Positions 25,982-35,742 of a DNA stretch of 64,000 bases are shown piece after piece; position 1 is the stretch's first letter, and each line of letters starts with the position of its first letter. The position numbers were made by a program, and so were the translations under genes. A model generated the notes under the pieces. It made no database searches. It was given only the letters and a program-made list of their open reading frames with translations, and was not told the origin of the DNA. Origin of the DNA: Caballeronia jiangsuensis (lineage in GTDB: Bacteria > Pseudomonadota > Gammaproteobacteria > Burkholderiales > Burkholderiaceae); the NCBI GenBank assembly GCA_000648925.1, contig JFHF01000009.1:1-64000 (forward strand), read 5' to 3'.

Positions 25982-27235
25982 TCAGAAGCGGTGGATGATG
26001 CCCACGCCCGCTGCGAACATGCTGCGCGATGCCGATGGCGCGCCCTGGAAGCCATCGCCGATCGTCGCGATCGCTGCGCCCTGGCGCGGGGTCGTCGTCG
26101 CGTTGTTGTTCGGGTAGAACAACGTATTGCCGTTCGCGCGCTGGAACGCTTCCAGTGCGTAGAGACCCGTGCGCTTCGAGAGCGAGTAGTACTGGGACAG
26201 GTTGAACTGATGGTACGAAGCCGCGTCGTTGATGCCGTTCGCCTTGCTCGCCCACGTGTAGCTATAGCCCGCTGCGAAGTCCCATGCCGACGTCGCCTTC
26301 CAGTGCAGCACCGTGCCTGCCGTGTTGAACACGGCTTCGTCGGTAAAGCCGGAGTTCACGCCCGGGATGTACTGAACGTTGGTGTACGTGACCGAGATAT
26401 CCCACGCGCTGTTGAACTGGTAGCCGCCCGCAACCGCGAAGCGCTGCTGAGCCTGTGCGCGCTGGTAACCCGCCGTCACCGCCGACACGCCGGCCTGGCC
26501 GCCGCCCGTCGTGCTCGTCGTATCGTTGATGGTGGTCGATTGACCGCTGTAGAAGCCGCCGCCGTTGGCCGCGTTGTTGATACGCGAGAACGCGACCGCA
26601 CCGCCGATCGGACCTTGCTGGTACTGGATCGCAGCCGACCACGTCGAGCCTTGGTACACGCTGTCGGGCACGCCCGCGAACGAGTACGAACCGCTCACCG
26701 TCACGCCATAGAGCTTCGGTGACGTGTACACGACCGAGTTGTTCGCGCGGTAGATCGTGTCCAAACCGTCCAGATCACCCGGGTGCGCACCGAAGTAGCC
26801 GGTCAGCCAGTTCGTCGGGCTATACGGCGAAAGCAGCGTGTAGTACGAGGTGTACTGGCGACCCAACGTGACGGTACCGTAGCCCGGGTTCGTCAGACCG
26901 ACCCATGCCTGGCGGCCGAACATCGCGTTGGTGAACTGCTGTTGCCCGCTGTTGATGTCGAAGCCCGATTCCAACTGGAAGATGGCCTTGTTGCCGCCGC
27001 CGAGGTCTTCCGCGCCCTTCAAGCCGAAACGGCTGCCCGCCCAGATGCCCGACGCCATCTTGACGTTCGAGCGGCCCGGGGTCGATCTGTTCAGGTTCGT
27101 CTGGCTGCTTTGGTAGACGATCGAATCGTCGACGATCCCGTACAGCGTGACGCTGCTTTGCGCGAATGCCGGCGTTGCGACGGCAGCCGCATACAACAGC
27201 ACGCCCGCACTCAATGGCTTCCGTTGACCTTTCAC
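25982..27235 (-). CDS. Outer-membrane porin, Burkholderia OmpC/Opc type
   Basis: A 417-residue trimeric beta-barrel porin (Gram_neg_porin family). Signal peptide ends at PAFAQ; the mature protein begins SSVTLYGIVDD and ends in Phe (GIIHRF), the C-terminal signature for outer-membrane assembly. The conserved loop-3 region follows GFDINSGQQQ. The start is a GTG at 27235 preceded by GAGGGG; no ATG fits the signal peptide. It could pass esters or aromatic acids for the neighbouring tannase, but specificity is guesswork. Confidence 0.87.
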   Translation of the reverse strand: MKGQRKPLSAGVLLYAAAVATPAFAQSSVTLYGIVDDSIVYQSSQTNLNRSTPGRSNVKMASGIWAGSRFGLKGAEDLGGGNKAIFQLESGFDINSGQQQFTNAMFGRQAWVGLTNPGYGTVTLGRQYTSYYTLLSPYSPTNWLTGYFGAHPGDLDGLDTIYRANNSVVYTSPKLYGVTVSGSYSFAGVPDSVYQGSTWSAAIQYQQGPIGGAVAFSRINNAANGGGFYSGQSTTINDTTSTTGGGQAGVSAVTAGYQRAQAQQRFAVAGGYQFNSAWDISVTYTNVQYIPGVNSGFTDEAVFNTAGTVLHWKATSAWDFAAGYSYTWASKANGINDAASYHQFNLSQYYSLSKRTGLYALEAFQRANGNTLFYPNNNATTTPRQGAAIATIGDGFQGAPSASRSMFAAGVGIIHRF

Positions 27236-27488
27236 TCTTGAACACCCCTCATCGTTGTCGTTCGATTGATGACGCGATGGCATAACGCGCAACGCGCCCA
27301 ACTGCCCGCGGGTTCGAACGTACGCCGTTCACGGAGCGCAAAAAGAAAGGGTTAACCTGTGGATGAGGCTCGACCATCGATTGCAAGGCGGCGTCGCGAT
27401 GACGCGGAACCCTTGCGTAGCGAGCGCGTCCACGCAATGTTCGATGGAACCGAAGCCGGAATCGCGATAAACAAAACTGATGACGGCG

Positions 27489-28436
27489 TTAAGCCTTTGA
27501 ATTGGCCTGCCTGCGCTTCCTGTTCGGCGCCGCGCGCTTGCGATTCGCATCGGCATAGTCGCGGATCATGTCGATCAACGCGCGCAAGCCGGCGGGCACA
27601 TGACGCCGGCCCGGATGGTAGAGGCATAGCCCGTCGAGCGGAGGCGTCCATTCTTCGAGCACGCGCACGAGCGTGCCTGCCACGAGATCCGCGCTCACAT
27701 TCCATTCGGTCAAATAGGCGAGACCGAGCCCGGCGCGCGCCGCCGCCAGCATCATGCCCGGTTCGTCCAGCGTCAGCGCGCCGTCGCCGTCGATGCGCAC
27801 CGTCTGACCGTGCCGCTCGAATTCCCACTGATAGATCGACCCGCTCGGCATCCGGCTGCGAATGCAGCGATGCGCGGCGAGATCGGCGGGCGTGCGCGGC
27901 GGCTTGTGCCCCGAGAAGTACGCGGGACTCCCGACGACGGCAAAACGCTGACGCTCGCCGAAGGGCACCGCGATCATGTCCTGCGGTACGGTTTCCAGCA
28001 AACGGATGCCCGCGTCGAAGCCTTCGACGACGATATCGATCAGACGTCCTTCGGTGACGATATCGAGCTTCATGTCGGGATAGCGCTGCAAAAACGCGAC
28101 GAAGACCGGCATCGCCTGATGCGCCGCGCCCACCGACGTGTTGATGCGCAACGTGCCCGACGGCGTGTCGCGAAAGCTGCCGGCCTGTTCGAGCGCATCG
28201 CGGATGGTCGACAGCGCGGGCGCCACGTTCTGCACGAACTGCGCGCCGGCCTCGGACAGCGACACGCTTCGGGTCGTGCGATTGAAGAGCCGCACGCCGA
28301 TGCGCGCTTCGAGTCCGGCGATCGAATGACTGAGCGCGGACGTCGATACGCTCAGTTCGCTCGCGGCGGCGCGGAAGCTGCGATGTCGCGAGACGGCCAG
28401 CACGGCTTCGAGTTCGGCGAGACCGGACGTTTTCAT
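27489..28436 (-). CDS. LysR-family regulator
   Basis: A 315-residue LysR regulator with HTH RSFRAAASELSVSTSALSHSIAGLE and a substrate domain like that of the CrgA/DmlR group (GTLRINTSVGAAHQAMPVFV). It ends in a basic tail rich in Arg and Lys (about residues 300-315). It is divergent from an aldehyde dehydrogenase with a 102-base spacer, so it probably regulates that gene. Confidence 0.86.
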   Translation of the reverse strand: MKTSGLAELEAVLAVSRHRSFRAAASELSVSTSALSHSIAGLEARIGVRLFNRTTRSVSLSEAGAQFVQNVAPALSTIRDALEQAGSFRDTPSGTLRINTSVGAAHQAMPVFVAFLQRYPDMKLDIVTEGRLIDIVVEGFDAGIRLLETVPQDMIAVPFGERQRFAVVGSPAYFSGHKPPRTPADLAAHRCIRSRMPSGSIYQWEFERHGQTVRIDGDGALTLDEPGMMLAAARAGLGLAYLTEWNVSADLVAGTLVRVLEEWTPPLDGLCLYHPGRRHVPAGLRALIDMIRDYADANRKRAAPNRKRRQANSKA

Positions 28437-28538
28437 TATGCTAAATCGCTCAAGAGGTCATGCCGGATTGTACGTCTAGTCGAATCAATGCAAACGCCTT
28501 ATCTTTGGGCTCACTACATCGAATCGGACCCATCGGAC

Positions 28539-29960
28539 ATGCACTATATCGACCAGATCTACATCGACGGCGCGTTCGTTACGCCGCACGGCAGCGAGCT
28601 TTTCGACCTCTACGATCCGTCCACCGAACAGGTCATCGGTCGCGTGCGTCTCGCCGATGCCGAGGACGCGCGCCATGCGATCGCGGCCGCGAAGCGCGCA
28701 TTCCCCGCGTTCTCGCGGACCGACAAGCGCGAGCGCATCGACATGCTGAAGCGCATGCATGCCGCCGTGGTCGCGAAAGAGGACGAGCTTTTCGAGGCGA
28801 TCGTCGCGGAATACGGAGCGCCGGTGTCGCGCGGACGCTGGATGGCGCAGCACGCAGGCAATGTGCTGCTCGAAGCGGCGAAGGTGCTCGAAACGTTTTC
28901 GTTCGTGCGCGAAGCCGGCACGGCGAAGGTCGTCATGCAGCCGCTCGGCGTCGCGGGACTGATCACGCCGTGGAACAGCGATGCCGGTTTCATTTGCGGC
29001 AAGCTCGCGGCCGCGCTTGCGGCGGGCTGCACGGCCGTCATCAAGCCGAGCGAGATGAGCGCGATGCAGACGCGCGTCGTCACCGAGGCGCTGCATGAAG
29101 CGGGGCTTCCCGCAGGCGTGTTCAATATCGTCACTGGACGTGGCGAAACCGTCGGCGCGGAGATCAGCGCGCATCCCGATATCGCGAAGCTGTCGTTCAC
29201 CGGATCGACGGCTGTCGGCAAGACAATCCTGCGCACGGCCGCGGATACGCTCAAGCGCGTGACGCTGGAACTCGGCGGCAAGTCTCCGATGATCGTGCTC
29301 GACGACGCGAATTTCGACGCAGCCGTGCCGCTCGCGCTCGACGCGGGCTTCATGAACAGCGGGCAAGCGTGCATTGCCGGCACGCGCATTCTGGTGCCGC
29401 GCGCGCGGCTCGCGGAGTTCGAGGACAAGATCGTGAATGCGGTGGGCAAAATTCGATCAGGCGATCCGCGCGATCCGCAAACCAGCATCGGCCCGATGGT
29501 GAGCCGCAAGCAATGGGAGCGCGTGCAGCGCTATATCCGTATCGGCATCGACGAGGGCGCGCGGTTGATCGCGGGCGGCGAGGGACGTCCGGATAACGTC
29601 GATGCGGGCTGGTTCGTGCGTCCGACCATCTTCAGCGATGTGAAGAACGACATGACGATAGCGCGCGAGGAAATCTTTGGTCCGGTGCTGTCGATCATCG
29701 CTTACGGCGATACCGAGGATGCGATCGCGATCGCCAACGATACGCCGTACGGCCTGCAAGCCTACGTCGCTTCATCGGACGCCGCGCGCGCGAATGCGGT
29801 GGCGGAGCGTATCGACGCGGGGCGCGTGCTCGTCAATACGCTCGCGCACGAACCGGCCGCGCCGTTCGGCGGATTCAAGCAGTCGGGGATCGGGCGCGAA
29901 TATGGCACCTTCGGAATCGAGGCGTTTCTCGAACCGAAGGCGTTGCTTGGCGTGCGCTAA
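28539..29960 (+). CDS. NAD(P)-dependent aldehyde dehydrogenase
   Basis: A 473-residue aldehyde dehydrogenase. The coenzyme site is marked by GVAGLITPWNSD and FTGSTAVGK, the general base is Glu 244 (LELGG) and the nucleophile is Cys 278 (SGQACIAG). It oxidises an aldehyde to the acid. The start at 28539 gives the usual IDGAF beginning; an in-frame ATG at 28488 would add 17 residues. The single-gene unit with a divergent LysR gives no clue to the aldehyde. Confidence 0.87.
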   Translation: MHYIDQIYIDGAFVTPHGSELFDLYDPSTEQVIGRVRLADAEDARHAIAAAKRAFPAFSRTDKRERIDMLKRMHAAVVAKEDELFEAIVAEYGAPVSRGRWMAQHAGNVLLEAAKVLETFSFVREAGTAKVVMQPLGVAGLITPWNSDAGFICGKLAAALAAGCTAVIKPSEMSAMQTRVVTEALHEAGLPAGVFNIVTGRGETVGAEISAHPDIAKLSFTGSTAVGKTILRTAADTLKRVTLELGGKSPMIVLDDANFDAAVPLALDAGFMNSGQACIAGTRILVPRARLAEFEDKIVNAVGKIRSGDPRDPQTSIGPMVSRKQWERVQRYIRIGIDEGARLIAGGEGRPDNVDAGWFVRPTIFSDVKNDMTIAREEIFGPVLSIIAYGDTEDAIAIANDTPYGLQAYVASSDAARANAVAERIDAGRVLVNTLAHEPAAPFGGFKQSGIGREYGTFGIEAFLEPKALLGVR

Positions 29961-29973
29961 CCTCTCGTAAATC

Positions 29974-31272
29974 TCACGCAATCCGCGAGTCGAATCCGCC
30001 GGCGTCCGCGTTCCGATTGCGCCGAAGCGCCGTCGCGGGCGGGAAATAGCGCGCGACGCACAGCACGTAGGTAATCAGCGCCGAGACGGTGTACATCGCG
30101 GACCGCTCCATGAAGAACAAAAGGAGCACCGCAATCGCGAGAAGGAACAACTCGACACGCGGCGCGAGCGCGGACAGTTGCAGATCGCGTTGTTCCAGCG
30201 CCGTGCCGAGCAGAATCACCAGAGGAATCAGCGCGACGACCATGTGAATCGGTTCGAGGATCGGCGCGGCGAGCAGCATCGTCATGCAGGCGAGCGCGTA
30301 GTCCATGCGCCTTTCGCGACTGCGGCGGATCACGAGATAGCATGCGAACAGACAGATGATTACGGCGAAGATCGTCTGCGTCGTGTGAAGCGTTGCCTCG
30401 GATGCCGGCATGCCGAGCTTCTCCGATATCGTCTGCAAGGCGCCGCGTACGGAGCTATTGCCCGGCAGGCCGCCCGCGCTCAGGATCTGCGCCTGCGCGC
30501 GTGCGATCTCGACGGTCAGGTACTCCCAGATCACGCGAAAGCCCAGCTTGCTTGCGGTGAAGAGCGTGAGCGCGATCGCGCAGACGCCTGTCGATATCAC
30601 CGTGCGCCATTCACGTCGCAACAGCAGCAGGCCGACGACCGCGAGCGGCGTCACTTTGAAGACGACCGCGAATGCGAGAAACAGGCCCGCCAGCCAGCGA
30701 TTGCCGCGTTCGATCAGGAAGAACGGCGTCGCGAGCAGAAAGAACAGAAGCTGGTTCGACTGCCCGAGATAAGCGTCATGCAGCACCGGAAAGCTCAACA
30801 ACGTCACCGCGATGAGCAGCGCGGTCACGCGCCTGTCTTCACCGCGATAAGACATCTTCGCAAGCAGAATCGAGCCGACGATGCACAGCACGACCGACAT
30901 GGCGACCCAGACGAGTTTCGCGGTAAACGACGGCAACAACGCGAATGGAGAAAAGATCACCGCGAACTGCGGCGGATAACAATAGATGAGAATATCGTCC
31001 AGGTTGGCGCCGAGATTCGACAGATAGGCGACCAGATGCTCGTTGTTATAGATGAGCGATGGATCGTGCGGTGCGTTCAGCACGGTGCTGAACGCGTAAT
31101 AGTAGAAATTGAAATCGCTGAAGGCCCGTGCATGATCGGACACATAGGTCAGCGAATAGTGATAGATGATGACCATGCGGATCGCGAGAAATCCCGCTGC
31201 GACCAGCATGAGAAAAGCCGCAATGATCCGGATGTTATCGGTGGATCTGGCGCCAGCCCGAGCGTTCAGCAT
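29974..31272 (-). CDS. GT87-family polyprenol-linked glycosyltransferase, membrane protein
   Basis: A 432-residue integral membrane protein with about ten hydrophobic helices. The first periplasmic loop has SDFNFYYYAF, the acidic motif position of GT-C fold GT87/DUF2029 enzymes, and YPPQFAVIFSP follows, also usual there. Such enzymes transfer sugars from a lipid carrier outside the membrane. No partner polysaccharide genes are nearby, so the acceptor is unknown. The stop is 13 bases from the convergent aldehyde dehydrogenase stop. Confidence 0.75.
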   Translation of the reverse strand: MLNARAGARSTDNIRIIAAFLMLVAAGFLAIRMVIIYHYSLTYVSDHARAFSDFNFYYYAFSTVLNAPHDPSLIYNNEHLVAYLSNLGANLDDILIYCYPPQFAVIFSPFALLPSFTAKLVWVAMSVVLCIVGSILLAKMSYRGEDRRVTALLIAVTLLSFPVLHDAYLGQSNQLLFFLLATPFFLIERGNRWLAGLFLAFAVVFKVTPLAVVGLLLLRREWRTVISTGVCAIALTLFTASKLGFRVIWEYLTVEIARAQAQILSAGGLPGNSSVRGALQTISEKLGMPASEATLHTTQTIFAVIICLFACYLVIRRSRERRMDYALACMTMLLAAPILEPIHMVVALIPLVILLGTALEQRDLQLSALAPRVELFLLAIAVLLLFFMERSAMYTVSALITYVLCVARYFPPATALRRNRNADAGGFDSRIA

Positions 31273-31539
31273 GGACGTTCTCCCGTATGTCGGCTATCGC
31301 GTAGTAAGGACGCTGTAATCAGAGTCTTCGGGATCGATCTGCTATTCGTCTCATGAAAACAAGTAACCGAGAGATAGCAGATCCTTACGGCCTACGAATC
31401 GTGACAGCATCGCCGGGGCGGCGTCAATCGTGTTTTTGCGCACTGCAACGGTTGGATCATTATTGAAAAAGGGATGACGTGCATTTATTTTTATGCCTCA
31501 TGCCCGTTGCAGGAATTTATTAAGTCCTTATGAGACGCG

Positions 31540-32382
31540 TCAATCGTTCGCTGCAAGATAACGCCACGCGAAACCATCCGCCGTGTCTTGGATTCTTCCG
31601 GCTGATGTCTGAGGAAAGTGCGCGGTGAACACAACGGCTTCGGATTCGACCGCGCGTTTCAGCAGCCGGTCGCGCGAAGCACGCGCGTGCTGCTGTTGCT
31701 GGCAGAACACGGAGTTCCAATGCGGCATGGCGACCTGAATCGGGCTATGCATCACGTCGCCGGAAAAAATTGCGGTCTCGCCGTTCGATTGCATCTCGAT
31801 CGCCATATGTCCCGCGCTATGTCCAAATGTCGGCACGAAGCGAACGCCTTCGATGAGCGTCGCGCCCTCATCCGGAATCGTGCGCGCGAGGCCCGCATCG
31901 ATGAGCGGCAGCACGCTGTCCGCATAGACCATGCGGCGCGGCTCGCCGCCGGGCGTATCGAAGAATGCGCGCTCGCGTTCGCCGAACACATGCGTCGCGT
32001 TCGGGAACACCGGCGCCCAATGTCCGTTCTCCCAGCGCGTATTCCAGCCGACATGATCGACATGAAGATGCGTGAGCAACACATAATCGACCGCGTGCCG
32101 ATCGAAACCGGCGGCTGCGAAGCGTTCGAGCACGGGATTGTCGAGCTGGTCGAAGAGCGCGCTGAAGGGACGCGACTTGCCATTGCCGATGCCGGTATCT
32201 ACGACGAACACGAGACCGTCACGCTCGATCACCCATAGATGCGTGCGCAGTTCGATTGCGTCCGTGCCCAGTTCATCGTCCCAATCGGGATAGAGCTTCT
32301 GCGGTGCGAGCGCGAATGCCGTTTCGTCGATGCGCGTTATCGTCATGTCGCCGATGCGGCAACTGAATGCGTGATGGTTCAT
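31540..32382 (-). CDS. MBL-fold metallohydrolase, lactonase-like
   Basis: A 280-residue metallo-beta-lactamase-fold hydrolase. The metal site is visible as THLHVDHVGW (HxHxDH), followed by a His in FGHSAGHM, an Asp in FSGDVMHSP and a late His in FTAHFPQ. These point to a lactonase-type or related two-metal hydrolase. The ATG at 32382 overlaps the MFS stop. With the carrier and deacylase upstream it may open or cleave an imported acyl compound; the substrate is not known. Confidence 0.82.
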   Translation of the reverse strand: MNHHAFSCRIGDMTITRIDETAFALAPQKLYPDWDDELGTDAIELRTHLWVIERDGLVFVVDTGIGNGKSRPFSALFDQLDNPVLERFAAAGFDRHAVDYVLLTHLHVDHVGWNTRWENGHWAPVFPNATHVFGERERAFFDTPGGEPRRMVYADSVLPLIDAGLARTIPDEGATLIEGVRFVPTFGHSAGHMAIEMQSNGETAIFSGDVMHSPIQVAMPHWNSVFCQQQQHARASRDRLLKRAVESEAVVFTAHFPQTSAGRIQDTADGFAWRYLAAND

Positions 32383-33710
32383 CAGCAAGCCTCCTTTTGC
32401 GCCGTCGATATGCGAGCCGTCGCCAGCGCATAGAGCAACGCACTCGCGAGCGCCGCGCTTCCGCCGACGATCGCTAGCGCATGCGGGCCGCCGAGACGTT
32501 CGTTCAGATAGCCTACCGCGAGCGGTCCGAGACCGCCGCTGATCGCGTTGGTCATGAAGACGAGCAAGGCGATGGAGCGGCCGCGCATGCGGTTCGGCAC
32601 GGCGATCTGCAACGGCACGGGCGCAAGCGCCATCGCGATGCTCGCGGCCAGTGCGCAAGCGCCATACAGGATGATCGCGAGCGTGCTGTCAGCGACGAGC
32701 GGCATCGCGATCGCGGCGGGCACAAGCGCGGCCACCGCGCCCGTCGATATCGTCAGCACTTTGCGCAGCGTGCGTTCATCGGTGACGCGGCCCGCGAGCA
32801 GTCCCGCCGCCGCGACGCCCATCATTCCGCCGATCATGTAGGCAGGCGCGGCCATCTTGCCGACCTCCGATGGCGCGAGATGAAAATGCCGCATCAGAAG
32901 CGTCGGAAACCACGCGGCATGCGAATAGAACAACGTGATGAGCGCGACATACGCGGCGAAGTAGGGCGCGCAGAAGCGATTGCGCACGAACAGTTCGACG
33001 AGCACTTCGCGCAGCGAGGGCAGTGCATCATCGCCGGCGTGCATGCGTTCATCGGCTTCATGTCTCGCGGGCTCGCGCACCGTGAATGCGACAAGCGCCG
33101 CCAGCACGAGACCCGGCAGACCGACGAGCACGAACACCGCCTGCCACGGCGTGAAGCCGTGCGCCGCGAGCCGCGCGCTCGTATCGCCGCCCGTCGCGGA
33201 AAGCAGCATGCCGCCGCCGAATAGCGCTAGCCCGCCGCCGATATACGGCCCGAGCATGAAGACGCTGCTCGCACGCGTGACCTTGCGCGGCGGAAAGATG
33301 TCGCTGAAGATGGAGAGCGCCGCGGGACTCAGCGCCGCTTCCGCGATCGCCGTGCCGGCGCGTGCCGCGAGCAGTTCCGCGAAGCTGGTCGCGAAGCCGC
33401 ACAGCGCCGTCGATATCGCCCAGATCGCGACGCATGCCGCGATCAGGCGCACGCGGTTTGCGCGATCCACGAGACGCGCGACGAACACGCCTGCTGTCGC
33501 ATAGCACATCGTGAACGAAAAGCCTTGCAGCAAGCCGATTTGCGTATCCGTGATGCCGAGCGTCAGCTTGATCGGCTGCACGAGAATGCTGACGATCTGG
33601 CGGTCGAGATACGAGAACGCGAAGCAGACGAAGAACAACAGCACGATATACGTCGGATGCCGCACGTCGATGGACGTGTCCGCGCGCGCGGGCAGGGGAT
33701 GAGCGCTCAT
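32382..33710 (-). CDS. Spinster-type MFS transporter
   Basis: A 442-residue, 12-segment major facilitator of the spinster-like subgroup: first loop FAFSYLDRQIVSIL, then LLQGFSFTMCYATAGVFVARLVDR, and AEAALSPAALSIFSDIFPP. Members carry organic anions, lipids or sphingosine-like molecules. It is 18 bases after the deacylase gene and overlaps the MBL hydrolase, so the three probably form one uptake-and-hydrolysis pathway. Confidence 0.83.
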   Translation of the reverse strand: MSAHPLPARADTSIDVRHPTYIVLLFFVCFAFSYLDRQIVSILVQPIKLTLGITDTQIGLLQGFSFTMCYATAGVFVARLVDRANRVRLIAACVAIWAISTALCGFATSFAELLAARAGTAIAEAALSPAALSIFSDIFPPRKVTRASSVFMLGPYIGGGLALFGGGMLLSATGGDTSARLAAHGFTPWQAVFVLVGLPGLVLAALVAFTVREPARHEADERMHAGDDALPSLREVLVELFVRNRFCAPYFAAYVALITLFYSHAAWFPTLLMRHFHLAPSEVGKMAAPAYMIGGMMGVAAAGLLAGRVTDERTLRKVLTISTGAVAALVPAAIAMPLVADSTLAIILYGACALAASIAMALAPVPLQIAVPNRMRGRSIALLVFMTNAISGGLGPLAVGYLNERLGGPHALAIVGGSAALASALLYALATARISTAQKEAC

Positions 33711-33728
33711 GCATGTGCTCCTTGAGTG

Positions 33729-34745
33729 TCAGTCGAGAGAAGTTTCGGCGGCGATGAGCGCGATGCAATCGCCCGCTTCGACGCGCGCGAAGGTGCGCGC
33801 GCACATCACGCGGCCCGCGCCGCGAAACGCGATCTCTCGCGGCGCGCGCCAGGGCTCGTGCGGATCGAAGAGACGGCCTGCGAGCTGGCCCGCGCGCACA
33901 TCGTCATCGAGCAAAAAGGCGGCTTCGAACACGCCGGCATGCGGCGCGTAGACATAGTGCTGCGCGCCCTCGACGCGGAAATAGCGCGTCGCCGGTGCGG
34001 GCGTGATGCGCTCGTCGCGCAAGACGCCCAGACGCTGAAGCACGCGCTGCAAGCCATGTTCGACGATCGCGAGATTGGCCACATCGCAGCCCGCGTGACC
34101 GCCGAATTCGCCGCATAGAAAGAGCTTGCCGTGACGCTCGGCGGCCGCCGCGAACGTGCGGTCCTCGCCGAGCAGGTCCATCACCATCGTGTTCGGCGCA
34201 CCGAACGCACGCACGAGATCGAGATAACGCGCGCGGCGTGCTTCATCGCTCGTCGATGGCGGCGAAGCGAGCAGCGTCGGCGCATGATCGAAGGACGCGC
34301 CGCCCGCGTGCAGATCGATGACGACATCCGCACGAGGCAGCAATTCGGTTTCGATGTAATGCGCAATCATCTCCGTCGGCTTGCCGTGACGCGCGCCCGG
34401 AAAGAGGCGGTTGAGGTTGCCGCCGTCGATGGGCGATGTGCGCGAGCCATTGAGAAACGCGGGCATATTCAGCGCGGGAATCACGATCAGCCGGCCGCGA
34501 ATCGCGAGTTCCGGCATGCGCTGCATCAGCTTCATCAACGCGACGGGGCCTTCGTATTCGTCGCCATGATTGCCGCCCGTGAGCAGCACGGTGGGACCAT
34601 CGCCCGCATTCAGGACGGCGAGCGGAATCGGGATATGACCGTAGGCGGAGCGGTCGTGCGACCACGGCAAACGCAGCGTGCCGGTTTGAAAACCGATGCG
34701 TTCGTAGTCGATATCGGTAGCGATGAGCGAGGGGAGCGTTGACAT
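33729..34745 (-). CDS. AstE/AspA-family zinc deacylase
   Basis: A 338-residue zinc carboxypeptidase-like deacylase (succinylglutamate desuccinylase/aspartoacylase family). Zinc ligands are His 60 and Glu 63 in GGNHGDEYEG and His 146 in DLHAGG. The length and the N-terminal extension recall DoeB-type N-acetyl-diaminobutyrate deacetylases, but ectoine genes are absent, so that name is not used. It would release an acyl group from an N-acyl amino acid or similar molecule. Confidence 0.82.
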   Translation of the reverse strand: MSTLPSLIATDIDYERIGFQTGTLRLPWSHDRSAYGHIPIPLAVLNAGDGPTVLLTGGNHGDEYEGPVALMKLMQRMPELAIRGRLIVIPALNMPAFLNGSRTSPIDGGNLNRLFPGARHGKPTEMIAHYIETELLPRADVVIDLHAGGASFDHAPTLLASPPSTSDEARRARYLDLVRAFGAPNTMVMDLLGEDRTFAAAAERHGKLFLCGEFGGHAGCDVANLAIVEHGLQRVLQRLGVLRDERITPAPATRYFRVEGAQHYVYAPHAGVFEAAFLLDDDVRAGQLAGRLFDPHEPWRAPREIAFRGAGRVMCARTFARVEAGDCIALIAAETSLD

Positions 34746-34848
34746 GAGCGGAGTTCGAGTCGAGTGAGTTCGACTCCACTATTGCCGACGATAAAGCGCG
34801 TGGCCAATGCCGTTTCATGCAGCGGGTGATGCCTCGCAGGCATCGCGG

Positions 34849-35739
34849 CTATTCGGACCGATGCGCTATCAGCAGATCGATGAAACGCTGCAAGGCCGCG
34901 TTGCCGTGTTGCGCGAGAAAGCAGAATTCCAGCGGCAGACGCACGGACAGATCCGTTACGTCGACGAATCGCACGCGGGCGGGCGGACGATCGCGATTGG
35001 CCGCATTGACGAGCGCCGCGCCGACGCCCGCCGCGACGAGCGAGAGAATCGCCGTTTCGGTGGAGGCTTCCTGACGGATATCGAGCGTGAGACCGCACTG
35101 TGCGCAAGCGGAGACGAGGCGGTCGTAATACGCGGCATATACATGACGTGGAAACGCGATGAAGGGCAGCCCGATCAAATCGACCGCTTTGACCGGCCCG
35201 TTCTTGCCGAGCGGACACGCATCGGGCACCGCGAGCACGACGCCCTGTTCCAGCAGCGGCACGCTCGCGAAGCCTTCGGGCAACGCGCCGAAGCGATAAC
35301 AAAATCCGCCGTCGAGACGCTCGGCCGCGATGGCGTCGAGTTGCTCGGGCGTGTTCATCGGCTGCAATTCGAGGGCGACGTCGCTTGCGGACTGTTGAAA
35401 CGCGCTGAGCGCCGACGAGACCAGCCCGCTCCACGATGCATTCTCGACGAAGCCGACGTGCAAATGCCCCTGCACGCCCGACGCGATGCGATGCGCAAGC
35501 CGGTTCGCCGCATCGACGCGCGCGAGGATATCGCGCGCTTCACTCAGATACGCGACGCCCGCGGGCGTCAGCTTCAGTCCGCGCGGTGTGCGCTCGAAAA
35601 GCGTTGCGCCGATGGCCTCTTCGAGATCCTGAATCTGCCGCGAGATGGCGGGCTGCGTGACATGCAGATGCTCAGACGCGGCGCGCACGCTGCGCAGTTC
35701 CGCGACCGCGATGAAGTAGCGCAGATGGCGCAGTTCCAT
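34849..35739 (-). CDS. LysR-family regulator
   Basis: A 296-residue LysR regulator (HTH RSVRAASEHLHVTQPAISRQIQDLEE) with a typical two-lobed sensor domain. It lies 3 bases downstream of yghU and 103 bases upstream of the deacylase gene, all on the minus strand. It may be co-transcribed with yghU and control the deacylase-MFS-MBL unit. Confidence 0.86.
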   Translation of the reverse strand: MELRHLRYFIAVAELRSVRAASEHLHVTQPAISRQIQDLEEAIGATLFERTPRGLKLTPAGVAYLSEARDILARVDAANRLAHRIASGVQGHLHVGFVENASWSGLVSSALSAFQQSASDVALELQPMNTPEQLDAIAAERLDGGFCYRFGALPEGFASVPLLEQGVVLAVPDACPLGKNGPVKAVDLIGLPFIAFPRHVYAAYYDRLVSACAQCGLTLDIRQEASTETAILSLVAAGVGAALVNAANRDRPPARVRFVDVTDLSVRLPLEFCFLAQHGNAALQRFIDLLIAHRSE

Positions 35740-35742
35740 GCG

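Noticed and set aside
33729..34745. DoeB (ectoine degradation) name for the deacylase
   Set aside because: No doeA, doeC, doeD or ectoine transport genes are nearby; the family label is as far as the evidence goes.
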